64,000 nucleotides of DNA from Athripsodes cinereus (Eukaryota; Arthropoda; Insecta; Trichoptera; Leptoceridae), in contig OX388318.1 of NCBI GenBank assembly GCA_947579605.1, forward strand, positions 868,001 to 932,000, read 5' to 3'. Each line of letters opens with the position of its first letter. Position 1 is the stretch's first letter. The notes beneath the pieces are model-generated. The model was not told where the DNA came from and ran no database searches. It saw nothing but the letters and a program-made list of their open reading frames with translations. Below are positions 31,384 to 41,419 of the stretch, piece after piece. A program made the position numbers and the translations under genes.

Positions 31384-31421
31384 GTACCGTACCTAGTATA
31401 GGTACGGTACGAGGTATGTGG
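31373..31421. repeat. Perfect 21-bp inverted repeat with 7-base loop
   Basis: Arms at 31373-31393 and 31401-31421 (CCACATACCTCGTACC... and its complement) surround TAGTATA. The left arm overlaps the end of the second 61-bp repeat. It could fold into a strong hairpin in RNA or cruciform in DNA. It may be a fold-back made during cDNA synthesis. Confidence 0.9.
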
Positions 31422-31625
31422 CGGGCGCTGCCCTTTAAAAAAAAAGGCCCATGAAAGGACGATGCTACGCCACGATTGAGGATATAAAGATGGCATCGAA
31501 GAAGGAGCTAAACAAGATCACAAAAAATTATTTTTTTAAGTGCTTCAAAGATTGGAAAAAACGTTGGCATAAATGTATTATATCCGAGGGAAAATTACTA
31601 TGAAGGGGACAAAATAGATATTCAT

Positions 31626-32214
31626 GAATAAATAAATTCTTTTTAATTAAAATATCACCAACGTTTTAAGGTCCCCCATCACAATCGTAATTCAAGAGCT
31701 GACAATGCAAGTAACTTACCAGTGCAATTTCGACTCCACCAGATTCGTAGAATTACAAGAAGAATTACAAGACTACAAAAACTGCCAAGAAATCAAAATG
31801 AACAAAATGGAGGAGGAGATGGCTGCCTTTCGACGTAGCATAGAGATGACTGAAAAGAAAAAAGCGAGCTGCAATGCATGTCAACATACTGATACATTCA
31901 GTCTTGATGCACAGGAAAATGGAAGTACCTTCCAAAACTTTGACCTAATCTGTAACAAAGCGTGGACTGGAGATAGTTACAAGAACGTCAAAATAGATTA
32001 TGAGAACCCGTTAAACGTTGAAACAGAAAATGTATTCTGCTTCTGTGAACTCGATGTCAAAGACCGCGGCAGTACCTATATCAAAAAGGCTGCTACATAA
32101 GTATCCAAAAACTCAAGATGGTGAAAAATTCCCATGCTGTGGTGGAGACATAAGCAACATTTTTGACATGTGTAAAAAATCACCAACTGTATTACCCTAT
32201 ATCACAGACAGATC
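31626..32214 (+). pseudogene. Unrecognised coiled-coil/Cys-containing protein fragment
   Basis: A 131-codon frame (31705-32100) and a second, overlapping frame (32018-32236) joined by a likely frameshift near 32095 form one protein-like segment. Its N-terminus is a coiled coil (LQEELQDYKNCQEIKMNKME onward), followed by CNACQ, a folded-looking core (FDLICNKAWTGDSYKNVKID) and PCCGGDISNIFDMC. I do not recognise the family. It could be a LINE ORF1, since a LINE pol end follows at 32215, or a decayed host gene. Confidence 0.4.
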
Positions 32215-32600
32215 CCAAACAGGGGGACGGCGCTAGGACGGAGATCCTCTGAATATCTGGGTCCTAGAATGTTTAATAAATTACCCAGTGATCTGAGAGT
32301 TTGTGTGAGTATGAGAGAGTTCAGGGTGTCTCTGACTGAGTGGTTGATGATGATTGGAAGAGAGAAGTCACAGACTGAACTATTTCACACATTGGTATAG
32401 ATTGAGTGAAGGATGAATGATATTAGAAATTATGTTGTTAATTATTATATAATGTCCTTAAATCGCCTCAACACAGGCATACGCCTAGTGAGGCTATCAA
32501 ATATGTTAATTATGTTAATTATGTTATGTTAAATATGTATGTAGAATGAAAATTAATAATAAATAAATAAAAATAAAAAAAAAAAAATAAATAAAATAAA
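32215..32600 (+). mobile_element. LINE 3' end (pol C-terminus and A-rich tail)
   Basis: The frame near 32237 reads RRSSEYLGPRMFNKLPSDLR and then MREFRVSLTEWLM, the usual C-terminus of Jockey-side LINE pol. It closely parallels the ending of the LINE at 475-1330 (FLGPRMYNRI..NWLM). An A-rich tail with AATAAATAAATAAAAATAAA runs to about 32600. Confidence 0.7.
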
Positions 32601-32605
32601 ATATA

Positions 32606-33000
32606 AGGAGTGAGTATGGATAAACTAACCAAATACGAACAATTGATTTTCTTGATTTTTTTCTATCAATCCAGATTTTAAGTTGTTTAACATAGGAAAA
32701 TATATGTTAAAAAACATTAAAAAAAACTGTTTTACTCCATCGGTTTTAGTTTTCGAGTTATCGAAATTTCAATTATTGTAAAATAATAAAATGGCTGTAT
32801 CTCATAATTTTAGTTTTGTTAGTTGGTGACTTTTTCCTTGACGCCAATGACTTATAAAAAAAATTAATGAAGAGAGAAATCTTTTTTCATTATCAAAATG
32901 TTTTGAACTAGAATTTAGAAAAGAATCAATAGGACAAAATTGAAATACCGATTTTCATCACAGGATAACTTTGAAAACATACTCCTTAATAGAAGATCTG
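32606..33000. mobile_element. Possible MITE
   Basis: AAGGAGTGAGTATGG at 32606 and its rough inverse (CATACTCCTT, 32980-32989) bracket 385 bp of non-coding AT-rich sequence. No target duplication could be confirmed, so this is tentative. Confidence 0.3.
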
Positions 33001-33189
33001 GCAAGTTTCCAGAGGTTTTGATGTCCTCAAGAAAATCTAATGCAATTTCCATTGCAAAGAACATGAACTTGCTGGATCTTTTATATTTCATTCCGTGAGT
33101 TTCATAAATTTTATATCACATTAAAAAATGACAACAGAGTAGAAGATTATCCTGGAGATGACTGACCCTTGTATTATTCCTTGTTTAGT

Positions 33190-34345
33190 TAATTTGTTAT
33201 ATACTGGGATAGCATTATGCTTGCTGAGTCCATTGATGAAAAGGTGGAGATTCTCAATGGTAATATGTGTCATCTTCTTGAGAGACATGCTCCTCTGAGA
33301 AAAGTTAAAATAAAGAATCCAAACAACCAATGGATGACCGATGACATCCGTAGGCTGATGAGGCAAAGAGATAGGGCGCGTATCAAGCACAAACTATCTC
33401 CAACTGCAGTAAATTGGGTAAATTTCATAAGTCTTCGTAGGTTGTGTGCCAAGAGATGTTGAAACGCTAAAATATCCTATACTCAGGACTTATTCAAAAA
33501 TTGCTCTCAAACACAAGCATGAAAAAGACTTGACTCACTGGTGCTCGTACTCAATGCACATTTTGCCTCACCTCCCACCATTCTAGATGATGCTACTAAG
33601 TTAACCACCTTACGAGGATTAAACACTCACTCACGTATATCTGGACCTAGTTTTGATTTCCCTGTCGTGTCAGATATAGAGGTTAAACGCTGCATTACCT
33701 CTATCAAATCCAAAGCTTTGGGAAGTGATGATATAAGTATAACATTTATGTCACACTTTATACATACCATTGTTGTTGTAAGTTGTATGGATTGATATAT
33801 TTTTTTTTTTTTTTCGTTACATAGTTATATTTTTAACATGTAAGAGAACACGCCGACAAATCATTTTTGATTTGGCGTGACTCGTAAATTGTTTTTTTCT
33901 TTTGTAGTTTATATTATATTTGTTATCAATAAATAAAAAAAAAATTTAAAAAAATTCTTCCTTATCTCACCCACATCATTAATTGCTCATTCGAAAGTGG
34001 CACATTTCCAGGAAAATGGAAGAGAGCTTTTATCATTCCACTCCCCAAGATTTTTGCCCAGTTTTCATACTTTCATTTTTTTCTAAGGTAATAGAAAAAC
34101 TTGCTTATTTACACTTCGACCAATATCTCACAGAAAATGGTTTTCTTAATAATTTCCAATAGGGATTCTGTGAAGGGCACAGCACAGTGACTGCACTGGT
34201 AAAGATCACAGATGACGTTAGATTTGCTATGGACGGAGGGTTGCTGACACATTTGACTTTGTTGGATTTTAGTAGTGCATTCAATTCTGTAGATTTTGTT
34301 CTACTTTTGGCTACACTCAATCAACTAAATATATCTCCATCTATA
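33190..34345 (+). pseudogene. CR1-like LINE pol fragment, decayed
   Basis: Frames at 33217-33462 and 33541-33795 (RHAPLRKVKIKNPNNQWMTD, DIRRLMRQRDRARIKHK) match the linker of the full CR1-like element (KHAPVKFIPMKHPPAPWLTD). After an A/T-rich interruption (about 33790-33960) the reverse transcriptase resumes (INCSFESGTFPGKWKRAFII, GHSTVTAL-like at 34178, LLDFSSAFNSVDF at about 34262). Multiple stops. The fragment stops before the YADD box. Confidence 0.75.
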
Positions 34346-34775
34346 TATGTATTATTTTAAAAAATGAAATATAATTTACAACTTTATATAACAAACTGTT
34401 TTCATATTCATTATTAATAAAATGTTTATATTGCAGCATTTTCTATAAGTGGAATAGGTTACAGGTTGTCCACAGTAATAGATATTTTTATATACGAGTG
34501 TTAGAAAATTAAGAACACTGTTTAATTTCACTATAAAAATTACACACATGAAGCTACCGCTCGTCTATTACAAGGATATGAACCTTACCCTTCCCACAAC
34601 AACCTCAAAGGGACTATAGGTTAACTTGCTTTCTTCCTAGGGTAAAATTCAACATACTGTAAAACAATGTCACTCGAAATAGTGTAGTTTCGCTCCGGCG
34701 TACAGATTTATCAATGACAAATTTGCATATTTCTTTATGATGTTTCCTCAACAACAAAAAATAGGTCGACTGATA
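34346..34775. other. Non-coding stretch
   Basis: No gene is seen. It contains the 21-base sequence (34682-34702) that is the exact inverse of 4014-4034. Confidence 0.4.
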
Positions 34776-34850
34776 GTAAGTAAGAAGTCTATCAACAGAG
34801 TCCCGGTCTTTCGAGCGGGAAATCTGTAGTTCAAATCCATCTCACAAGTT
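34776..34850 (+). repeat. tRNA-derived SINE-like head
   Basis: GTCTATCAACAGAGTCCCGG, then TTTCGAGCGGGAAATCTGTA and a B-box-like GTTCAAATCC (34831-34840), resemble the promoter end of a tRNA-derived SINE. No folded tRNA can be made from it, so it is not called as a tRNA gene. Confidence 0.35.
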
Positions 34851-35212
34851 AAACCCAATGTGTAACCACATACTGAAGTGTCTTTGGTATCCAATGACAC
34901 GCAAAATAAGCAGTATTCTTTAGGGAGGGAGGGAGGGTAGAAATTCAGAAAGCAAAGGAAATCATCAAATTCTGGGAATCTGAGACCTATATAAAAATAA
35001 ACGGTTCTCGCTTTCACTTTTTCATTGTACACAATCAACGTCCACATTAGCAGTAAAATTATCAAACGTTGTCCAATCCACAGATAAAAAGAATGGGGAT
35101 CATTGATATGTACATCATGGTATCTCACACAGGTGAGATGACCAGTGGATCTCCGTAATGATAAAATATAAAACATTCTTAAAATATAAGACATCCTTTC
35201 TGTAAAAACAAA

Positions 35213-35758
35213 ATACTGTGGTACTTCAACATATGAGTTAAAAATTCATTCCGCAACCTTGCTCGTATTTCAAATAACTCGTATCTCAAAGCAAATTTCC
35301 CCAATTGAAATTAATTGAACTGTCATTAATCCGTTCCAACCCTCAAAATGTCACTCCAGTTATTTTTGTTACGTGTTTTTGAAACAGAAAAATGTATTAA
35401 GGTATAAATGACAAATATTGTACAAAAACATAACAAAAGAGAATGTATAGAAATAAACTAGATTTATAGTGTTACTTTCGCTTTATTTTTGTCAATGCTT
35501 TTCTCTTCACTGGTCCTTGCCTTTTTCGCCACGCTTTTCTCACTTTCATCTGTAGGACGTTTAAAAAAAACATGTCCAAGGAGGTTTGTTTCTTCCTCCC
35601 CTTCAGAATGTTTCGGAAATGAGTTAGACAAGTGTCATTAAATAGCTCGTATCTCAAATTTTGCTTGTATTTCAAAACAAAAAATCGCTTGCTCGATGGC
35701 TCGTATCTCAAATAACTCATATGTTGGGGTACTCGTATGTCAAGAAACCGCTGTATAA
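35213..35758. mobile_element. Tigger-like (pogo family) internally deleted DNA element
   Basis: The left end reads TACTGTGGTACTTCAACATA; the right end, inverted, reads ATACAGCGGTTTCTTGACATAC. TA sites border both. The interior repeats ..CTCGTATCTCAAA.. in both orientations. On the minus strand it retains a transposase-like C-terminus (KGRKKQTSLDMFF, about 35614-35576). Length is about 545 bp. It is non-autonomous. Confidence 0.6.
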
Positions 35759-35890
35759 TACATTCTAGATGGGTGTCATCCTGGTCTGACACCAGTAATT
35801 AATCAATAATTTATACAATCTCAATAGTTCTCGTACCTTTTTAACTTTCTCAATAGTTTCAACACGGTGTTTAATTGACTAGATTAAAAT

Positions 35891-36036
35891 TTCATTTTAG
35901 CTGGCTCAGGTGGCGCTGGCCTAGTTACTCTGGTTGGCTGGTTGAAAGAATATCCACTGGTTGCCAGAAGTGTGATGTACTTTGTTTGTATGTCGGGCTG
36001 CAATTTAATCTTCAGCGGGAGACAACTTCTTACTAT
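35891..36036 (+). other. Possible exon, MPV17-like
   Basis: After TTCATTTTAG (acceptor-like) the frame reads GSGGAGLVTLVGWLKEYPLV and ARSVMYFVCMSGCN, which recalls the start of MPV17/PMP22 membrane proteins (WLKxYPLV). It then reaches a stop (36037) without a donor. No neighbouring exons were found. This is weak evidence. Confidence 0.25.
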
Positions 36037-36092
36037 CTGATGACAGGCATACAGGTCTTCTCGTTTATCTAAAAAATATAACAGTTCATATT

Positions 36093-36285
36093 AATAATAA
36101 TAATAAACTTTATTGCACAATACATACCTAATTACAAAGTTATAAAATATTTTTTATTTATTTATTCTTTACTGTACATTGATTAAGAGCAAATTTACAC
36201 AAAAATACATTCATACAATCAATATACAGAAGGCAAGTTTATTGCAGAGGCGCGATATCTTCCAAATAACCCATAATAATAACTA
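36093..36285 (-). mobile_element. 3' end of the CR1-like LINE, minus strand
   Basis: On the minus strand the segment runs GGTTATTTGGAAGATATCGC, GCCTCTGCAATAAAC ... GTGCAATAAAG, then (TTA)n at 36094-36108. This matches the end of the full-length element at 19325-19480 (GGAAGATATTGCGCTTCAGC ... GTGCAATAAAGATTATTATT). It is an extremely 5'-truncated copy. Confidence 0.75.
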
Positions 36286-37149
36286 GGTTAAATGATTCAA
36301 AATAACAAAATTTTAATACAGCGTTTTTAGTTTCAATAGTTTTATAAAGATAATTGTTTTTTGAGTGTTAAATTACTTTAAAACTAATTTAAAAACAAAT
36401 GAACTAGTGGATAAAATTTGTAACAAATAATAATATTAATACCTACAATTGGAACTCACATAATTGTTTCATATATCAAATTTGTGACAATTACAAATGT
36501 ATTAATTTTTTTTGTAATAGTTAAATTAAAATTATGAAATATATTAAAATTTGATAATAACAATAAATAAATTTAAAAAAAAACTGAAAATGCGCCCTTG
36601 CAGTGGTTTGTACCAGAAAACAGTGCTAAATAAATTGTTCAGATTATTATTGTTATTAAAAATTGCATAACCCATGGATATAGTTGTATATAGAAAATTA
36701 AATTAAAAAATCAGAACCTCAACAAATTGAATCACAAGTTTAATAGAGTCTGTAAATCTAATTTCTTTGATAGAGCTTTAGTGTTGTCCAACCTATCCTA
36801 TATTTATATGTATTTTTTTTTTATATTTTTTCATATCGTCCTTAGGTCCTTATATTGCGGACACTTGGACTCGTCAAATGTAGAAAATAAAAACCAATGA
36901 ATATTACAAACATTATATCAAAAAACAAGTCAATCAAAATTAAGTAACGATCACACAAAGCATAAAATATATCCAACCATTTAGGATTTCGTCAAGTGAG
37001 AAAAATAATTAAATAAGTAAAATATAATATGTAGTCGCAAATGTAAAGGGTTTGGATCTACAGCGTCAAACATAGAAATAATAAAATTATAAAAAGGTAC
37101 AAGGCATAAAACATAAACATTTTTATCCATTTAACATTTCGTCAATCGT
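36286..37149. other. AT-rich non-coding stretch
   Basis: No ORF, RNA gene or clear repeat. A short self-similar phrase (CCATTTAGGATTTCGTCAA at 36975 and CCATTTAACATTTCGTCAA at 37127) suggests an old 150-bp duplication. Confidence 0.35.
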
Positions 37150-37275
37150 GTAACAGCCTATGGAACAGCCTACCAACACCACTGAGGAAGAATCAGCCGG
37201 TAACCACCTTTAGAAGCAAATTGAATACTGCACTGTTTGCCGGAGCCCTTGAGACAGTTTAGTTACTATGAAACA
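37150..37275 (+). pseudogene. LINE pol C-terminal remnant
   Basis: One frame reads CNSLWNSLPTPLRKNQPVTT and FRSKLNTALFAGALETV before a stop, the WNSLP..LR box that ends many Jockey/CR1 pol proteins. The rest of the element is not recognisable. Confidence 0.55.
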
Positions 37276-37485
37276 ATCCCAAAATCAAGTCATCAAGTGA
37301 GCTAGCCAGCAGACTAATTTCATGTAATTAACAAATAGAAAGCCTGGATAATTTGAAGGACTGTACATAAATATTATTGAATATACATCTTGTTTGTCTA
37401 GCTAGTCAACCTATCTGGATGTTATGAACATAAAACTATTGCTCTGTGCCATAAAATATCTTGATGGATGCCACATTTTATAAAA

Positions 37486-37640
37486 CAAGGGTGGCCAACT
37501 TGCGGCCCGCAAAGGCACACTTTTTAAAAAAAAAAAAAATAGTCGGTAGAAGATCCCGTTACCTTTTTTGAAAGAAGTATTTTGAGAAAACATTCTTAAA
37601 GAAAACCGAGGAGTATTGAAACATCATTCAGAAAAGAGCG
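37486..37640 (+). mobile_element. hAT-type MITE, truncated copy
   Basis: It starts CAAGGGTGGCCAACTTGCGG and continues with an A-run and GGTAGAAGATCCCGTTACC...AAACCGAGGAGTATTGAAAC. This is the inverse of the right part of the complete copy at 49657-49996. The other end is missing. Confidence 0.7.
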
Positions 37641-37810
37641 GGAATCTTATTCTCTTTGAGAAACTACAATTTCATGGAGTGTTTTTTTTATGTAAATAGT
37701 TGTGTGTGATGAGTGAGAATTATTTACACACAACCAGTTACAAAGAGTCTACTTTCACATCATCAGATGTTAATAATACTCAGCTGTCTTAAAGCAACCA
37801 ATAATGATAG

Positions 37811-38067
37811 TAATTTTTAAAATGAAACACAATAAATAGTTACTCCACTATTGACTTTATTTATTTTTGCGAGCCGGCTTTCAAGAGCTTCCGCTCTCAT
37901 CGTCAGGCAAACCTATTGTTTTCTGTTTGTCACATACTTTACTTGTAATGAAGCTTCACTTTACTTTTGCCTGACGATGAGAGCGGAAGCTCTTGAAAGC
38001 CGGCTCGCAAAAATAAATAAAGTCAATAGTGGAGTAACTATATATTGTGTTTCATTTTAAAAATTAT
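37811..38067. repeat. Fold-back element with about 100-bp arms
   Basis: Arms at 37811-37911 and 37966-38067 are near-perfect inverted copies (GCGAGCCGGCTTTCAAGAGC, then CGCTCTCATCGTCAGGCAAA) separated by a 54-base loop. No ORF. It lies 140 bp downstream of the second known exon of the PPR-like gene, so it may lie in an intron of that minus-strand gene. Confidence 0.85.
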
Positions 38068-38204
38068 TAATATGAATTTCCACCAAGAACCGTCGGTCGA
38101 TTAATTAAACTATATCAATAATGATAGCACTGTTGAAATTTCTATTTGTAAATAATGTACATACAAATAAATTATGGATATAAAGAGAATAAGTGCAAAC
38201 TTAC

Positions 38205-39753
38205 ATTTATATATGAAGAGGCACTCGAGTACTCTGGTATAGCAAAACATCATCTTATTGTGTAGAAGAAGCTGCAACAGTCTTATGATGGCATCCTCCT
38301 GGTGATCCCTCAGAGCCATTGTGCTCAATGGGGGTAATCTGAGAAAGAAATACATTTCATTATTATATATATGGACAATTTGTAAAGCGCCGTTTACTCA
38401 TAATATGACCTCAAGGGTGCCTTATATCGTATCCATCACCCGAAACTCCCAGCAAAAAGGTGTGTATACAAATAAACAACTTAAAGAGAAGATAAACAAT
38501 ATTTACACAACATTGAGCTCTCATGTATACAGTGAATAAAAATACAGACAACCAGATACCCCAACAACTTCTCAAGTCATTTATATCAAATATAATCTAA
38601 TTAAGTAACAATATCACTTTCACCCGCCACGCTAGCCATTAGGGCTGTGTTGTCAGGTATTCTAATAGAAATTAAATTCCACACACAAAACCTCAAACCA
38701 CCCCTGCCAAATATCAATTGACACAATAACAATACAGGAAAACAAAAATGACAACAATACTTTCTATATTACACACTTTAAGGTTGTTTGATCTCTCAAC
38801 ACCAATTTCCAGTAAATATTGTAATTTTATATAGGTAGGTAATCTTTCAAATTTAGAGAAGCATAATATTCTGCTTACCTGTCAACGAGAATATTCCTCA
38901 GAGGTTCGTGATCATTGAAAAGAGAATTGGCTAGCTGTTGGTCACCAAACCATTCACTCAGCCAACTACAATGCCATAAGAACATCAGAAAACTCCAATC
39001 ATTGAATCTCTCACCAAACATTATCATCTTTTTAGTTAATATAACCACTGAAGCTTCAGATCTATGTGAAACAGTGTCGCTGACGAGATACTTTATTATA
39101 TTTCTCACAATTTTCCTAGAAGGTGAGTCTATTAAGTAAAGTTCTACAAATAATTCGACAGCTTTTTCAATGTCTCCCTTAATCCATATTGTTTTAGCTA
39201 CAAAATGTTTCAATTTGTAATTTTCCATGTACTTATCATTTTGTTCGTTGCGACAGAGCTCTCTTAATGATTCCACCATCTTGGTATTGCCGTTTGAGGA
39301 ATATATTGATAATAAGTTAATTAACACGTCCATAGAGGGACATATTTGATTGGCAATACATTGATTGGTAAGATGTTCCATATTGTGAAATCCCTCAGAA
39401 TCCAACGTTCCTATAATCAATTCATCAACACTTTCTCTTGGTAAGTTACTTATATCAACGTCCAGTGTTTTTGGAATGGCTAAAACAGACATCAATCTGT
39501 TTTTAAAATTAAACTGCCATGGCGATCTATAGGTTATGTTCCCAGAGCAGTGTTTCAATCTATTAGCTTGCTGAATCATTTTCCATTTTTCCGATTTATT
39601 TTTGGATAATTGTACTGAAAATTCATCTAACACGTCCACATCTGTTGAATTGTTGCTTGTTGAATGTAAACATTTTAAATTATGTAACGTGAACTTGTTT
39701 ATGTTTGAGGTTATAAATAAACATCTTTGTATCCTTGGCACACTTTGGTGCAT
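38205..39753 (-). CDS. Mitochondrial, helical-repeat (PPR-like) protein, first two exons
   Basis: Exon 1 is 39753-38879 (291 codons plus 2 bases) with donor CAG|GTAAGC. Exon 2 is 38338-38205, with acceptor TTTCTCAG and donor GTAAGTTT. The junction restores codon phase (VDR, then LPPLSTMALRDHQEDAII). The protein starts MHQSVPRIQRCLFITSNINK, arginine-containing and acid-poor like a mitochondrial targeting peptide. It continues with paired helices (MDVLINLLSIYSSNGNTKMV, WIKGDIEKAVELFVELYLID) typical of pentatricopeptide-type repeats. It would act in mitochondrial RNA metabolism if that reading holds. Later exons lie further down the minus strand and were not found. This is a real spliced host gene; its identity is not settled. 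Confidence 0.65.
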
Positions 39754-39930
39754 TTTGTCGATTTAAAATAAAACACTGCGAATACAGGACAACTATAGAA
39801 ATATGTGATCTCTTTTTTAAGACATGTTTAAAGTAAAATACTAAAATCAAACACAAACTTTACCGATGACAAAGCCGTCAACGTCAAAAAATAATGATAA
39901 TGACTGCAATATTTTGGTTATTTATGGTAA
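39754..39930 (+). promoter_or_regulatory. Divergent intergenic region and possible first exon
   Basis: The 112-bp gap between the minus-strand start (39753) and an ATG at 39866 could be a bidirectional promoter. The plus frame MTKPSTSKNNDNDCNILVIYG ends at a donor-like ATG|GTAAATTG (39928). No domain is seen, so the plus-strand gene is tentative. Confidence 0.25.
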
Positions 39931-40858
39931 ATTGACCACAGACAATGACGGTGGAAGAGAAAATGGTAGCGTGTATACTTCAGTCTTTCTATCCATGCAC
40001 TCGACAATAACATTAGAAATGCGTGATGTTCACGTGATCAGATGGGCCGCTCGCAGAATAGATACTGGATAGAAATTGCCCAGTGTGCATAATAAAAATA
40101 TTGTAATTTTGTAATATTAAAAAAACATACTGTTTTAAGATTATCTTTATTGTAGTGCTCTCAATAATGTCGAGATAACTCGACGAAAACGCTTCAGATT
40201 TTTTATATGTGAAAATTTAACAGTGTGTTTTTTTCAATATAGGTAATTTATTATAATGTATTTTCTGTGTCAATACACAACCCTTTGGATTATACAAAAT
40301 TATTGAATTAAAAAAAATATTTATTACAAACTGAAACATGAGGGACCGTTTATCGAAATTTTATGATTATACATAGGTACCTATACAAAAAAATCTTATT
40401 TTACTAAATGATTTGATTATTTCATATTAAATTTTTTGAAGCTTATTTTTGGGCAGACTCAGGTAACTGGAATAAGTGTTATTTAAGTAATGCATGGAAC
40501 AAAATTTTAGAAAGATAATAAAATTATTGATTAAAACATTTTACATGTCAACGTGACATAATATATATATACTTATAGCAAAACAAAAAACATTATTAAT
40601 ACGATAACATAGAATAATTAATTAAACACCTTAACAAAGTGTCAACACAAAAATAATTATAGCAAAACGAACTAACATTATAAATGTGATAACATAGAAT
40701 AATTAATAGAACTAAAGTAAAAATAACAAATTTTATAGACTAAATCGGCCCAGTTTTCATATAACATATATTTACTTTCATATAACATTATATTTACTTT
40801 GTAAGTGCATATATCTTAATTTATAAAAGAAATTTGAGGATTTTTTTTTTTTTTAAAT
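39931..40858. other. AT-rich non-coding stretch
   Basis: No genes. A roughly 50-bp unit, GATAACATAGAATAATTAAT with flanking similarity, occurs at about 40576-40630 and 40661-40715. A short CATATAACAT/ATATTTACTT repeat lies at 40758-40800. Confidence 0.4.
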
Positions 40859-41092
40859 AGACAATTCACACAGACCGAGCTAGTCCCAAACTAAGATATG
40901 AATCTTGTATTATGGGTACCAACACGACGATACACATATATACAATGCATTGAACACATATACATGTAACACCCAGACCCAGGACAACTTGAAAAAGGTC
41001 ATTCTTCATTTTGCCCTGGCCGGGAATCGAACCCGGGACCTCGCGACTCAAAGGCAAGTGCGTTAGCCTCCGCGCCACACCGGTCGTCTTTA
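40859..41092 (-). mobile_element. tRNA-derived SINE, family 1
   Basis: On the minus strand it begins ACCGGTGTGGCGCGGAGGC, with an A-box-like TGGCGCGGAGG and a B box GGTTCGATTCC (41028-41018). A conserved body follows (AAATGAAGAATGACCTTTTT), and it ends in A14 at 40855-40842. The closely related copy at 47221-47437 has the same layout. A pol III promoter is implied. It is not a tRNA gene because the 3' half of the cloverleaf is replaced. Confidence 0.85.
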
Positions 41093-41164
41093 CTGTATGT
41101 CGGAATTTAGCACAAACAGATTTATAAAAAAAATTCAGCTAAATTAAAAAAAAGAAACAATTAA

Positions 41165-41415
41165 TCAGAGAGATGAGGAATCGGACGTGTTTCCAACATT
41201 TATCACGAATTGGTCGAAAGCATCATCCATCATTCCATCTGACATCCAAAATATTTTTTCTACTTTAATCACGTGTTTTAAACAATTGCTCCAATTTTCC
41301 ACTTGTCACATTGCGAATCGCATTCTCGAAAAAAATTTTAACCTCAAGAAGTTTTATTCTTCGCCGAAACCTCATTTTTTATTTGCACCCAAATTACCTC
41401 TATGGGGTTACACGG
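41165..41415 (-). pseudogene. Tc1/IS630-type transposase C-terminal remnant
   Basis: Minus-strand frames read NPIEVIWVQIKNEVSAKNKT (41413 to about 41354; the NPIE carries the third catalytic acid) and, after a frameshift, NWSNCLKHVIKVEKIFWMSD and MDDAFDQFVINVGNTSDSSS, ending at 41165. This is the standard C-terminus of DDE_3-type transposases in insects. The N-terminal part and element ends are not seen. Confidence 0.6.
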
Positions 41416-41419
41416 CTAG

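Larger units (their letters stand above)
30313..31458 (+). mobile_element. 1.1-kb retro-insertion carrying viral fragment 3
   Basis: The mariner coding sequence is split at AGGCCCATRAAAG, present at 30313-30325 (A variant) and 31446-31458 (G variant). The insert (about 30326-31445) ends with TTTAAAAAAAAAA immediately before the right copy. This is the signature of target-primed reverse transcription of a polyadenylated or A-rich RNA by a LINE. Its first 180 bp are not identified. Confidence 0.7.
29480..31625 (+). pseudogene. mariner transposase, opened by viral fragment 3
   Basis: The left part (29519-30325) is a mariner/SETMAR-type transposase: NVYRWYKMFSEGREDVNDEE, the second helix-turn-helix, ITGDESWVYGYDVETKAQSS (first catalytic Asp at about 29912), a frameshift near 30046, LLHHDNAPAHTLLLVSEYLA (second Asp) and YSPDLAPCDFFLFPKLKRP (third Asp at about 30285). 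The right part resumes at 31446 with GRCYATIEDIKMASKKELNK and CFKDWKKRWHKCIISEG, the usual C-terminus. The two are separated by an insertion flanked by AGGCCCATRAAAG. Frameshifts and the lost N-terminus make it inactive. Confidence 0.85.

Noticed and set aside
40995..41092. tRNA gene called from A and B boxes
   Set aside because: No acceptor-stem pairing and the sequence continues into a SINE body with an A-tail; same for 44815, 47400 and 34776.
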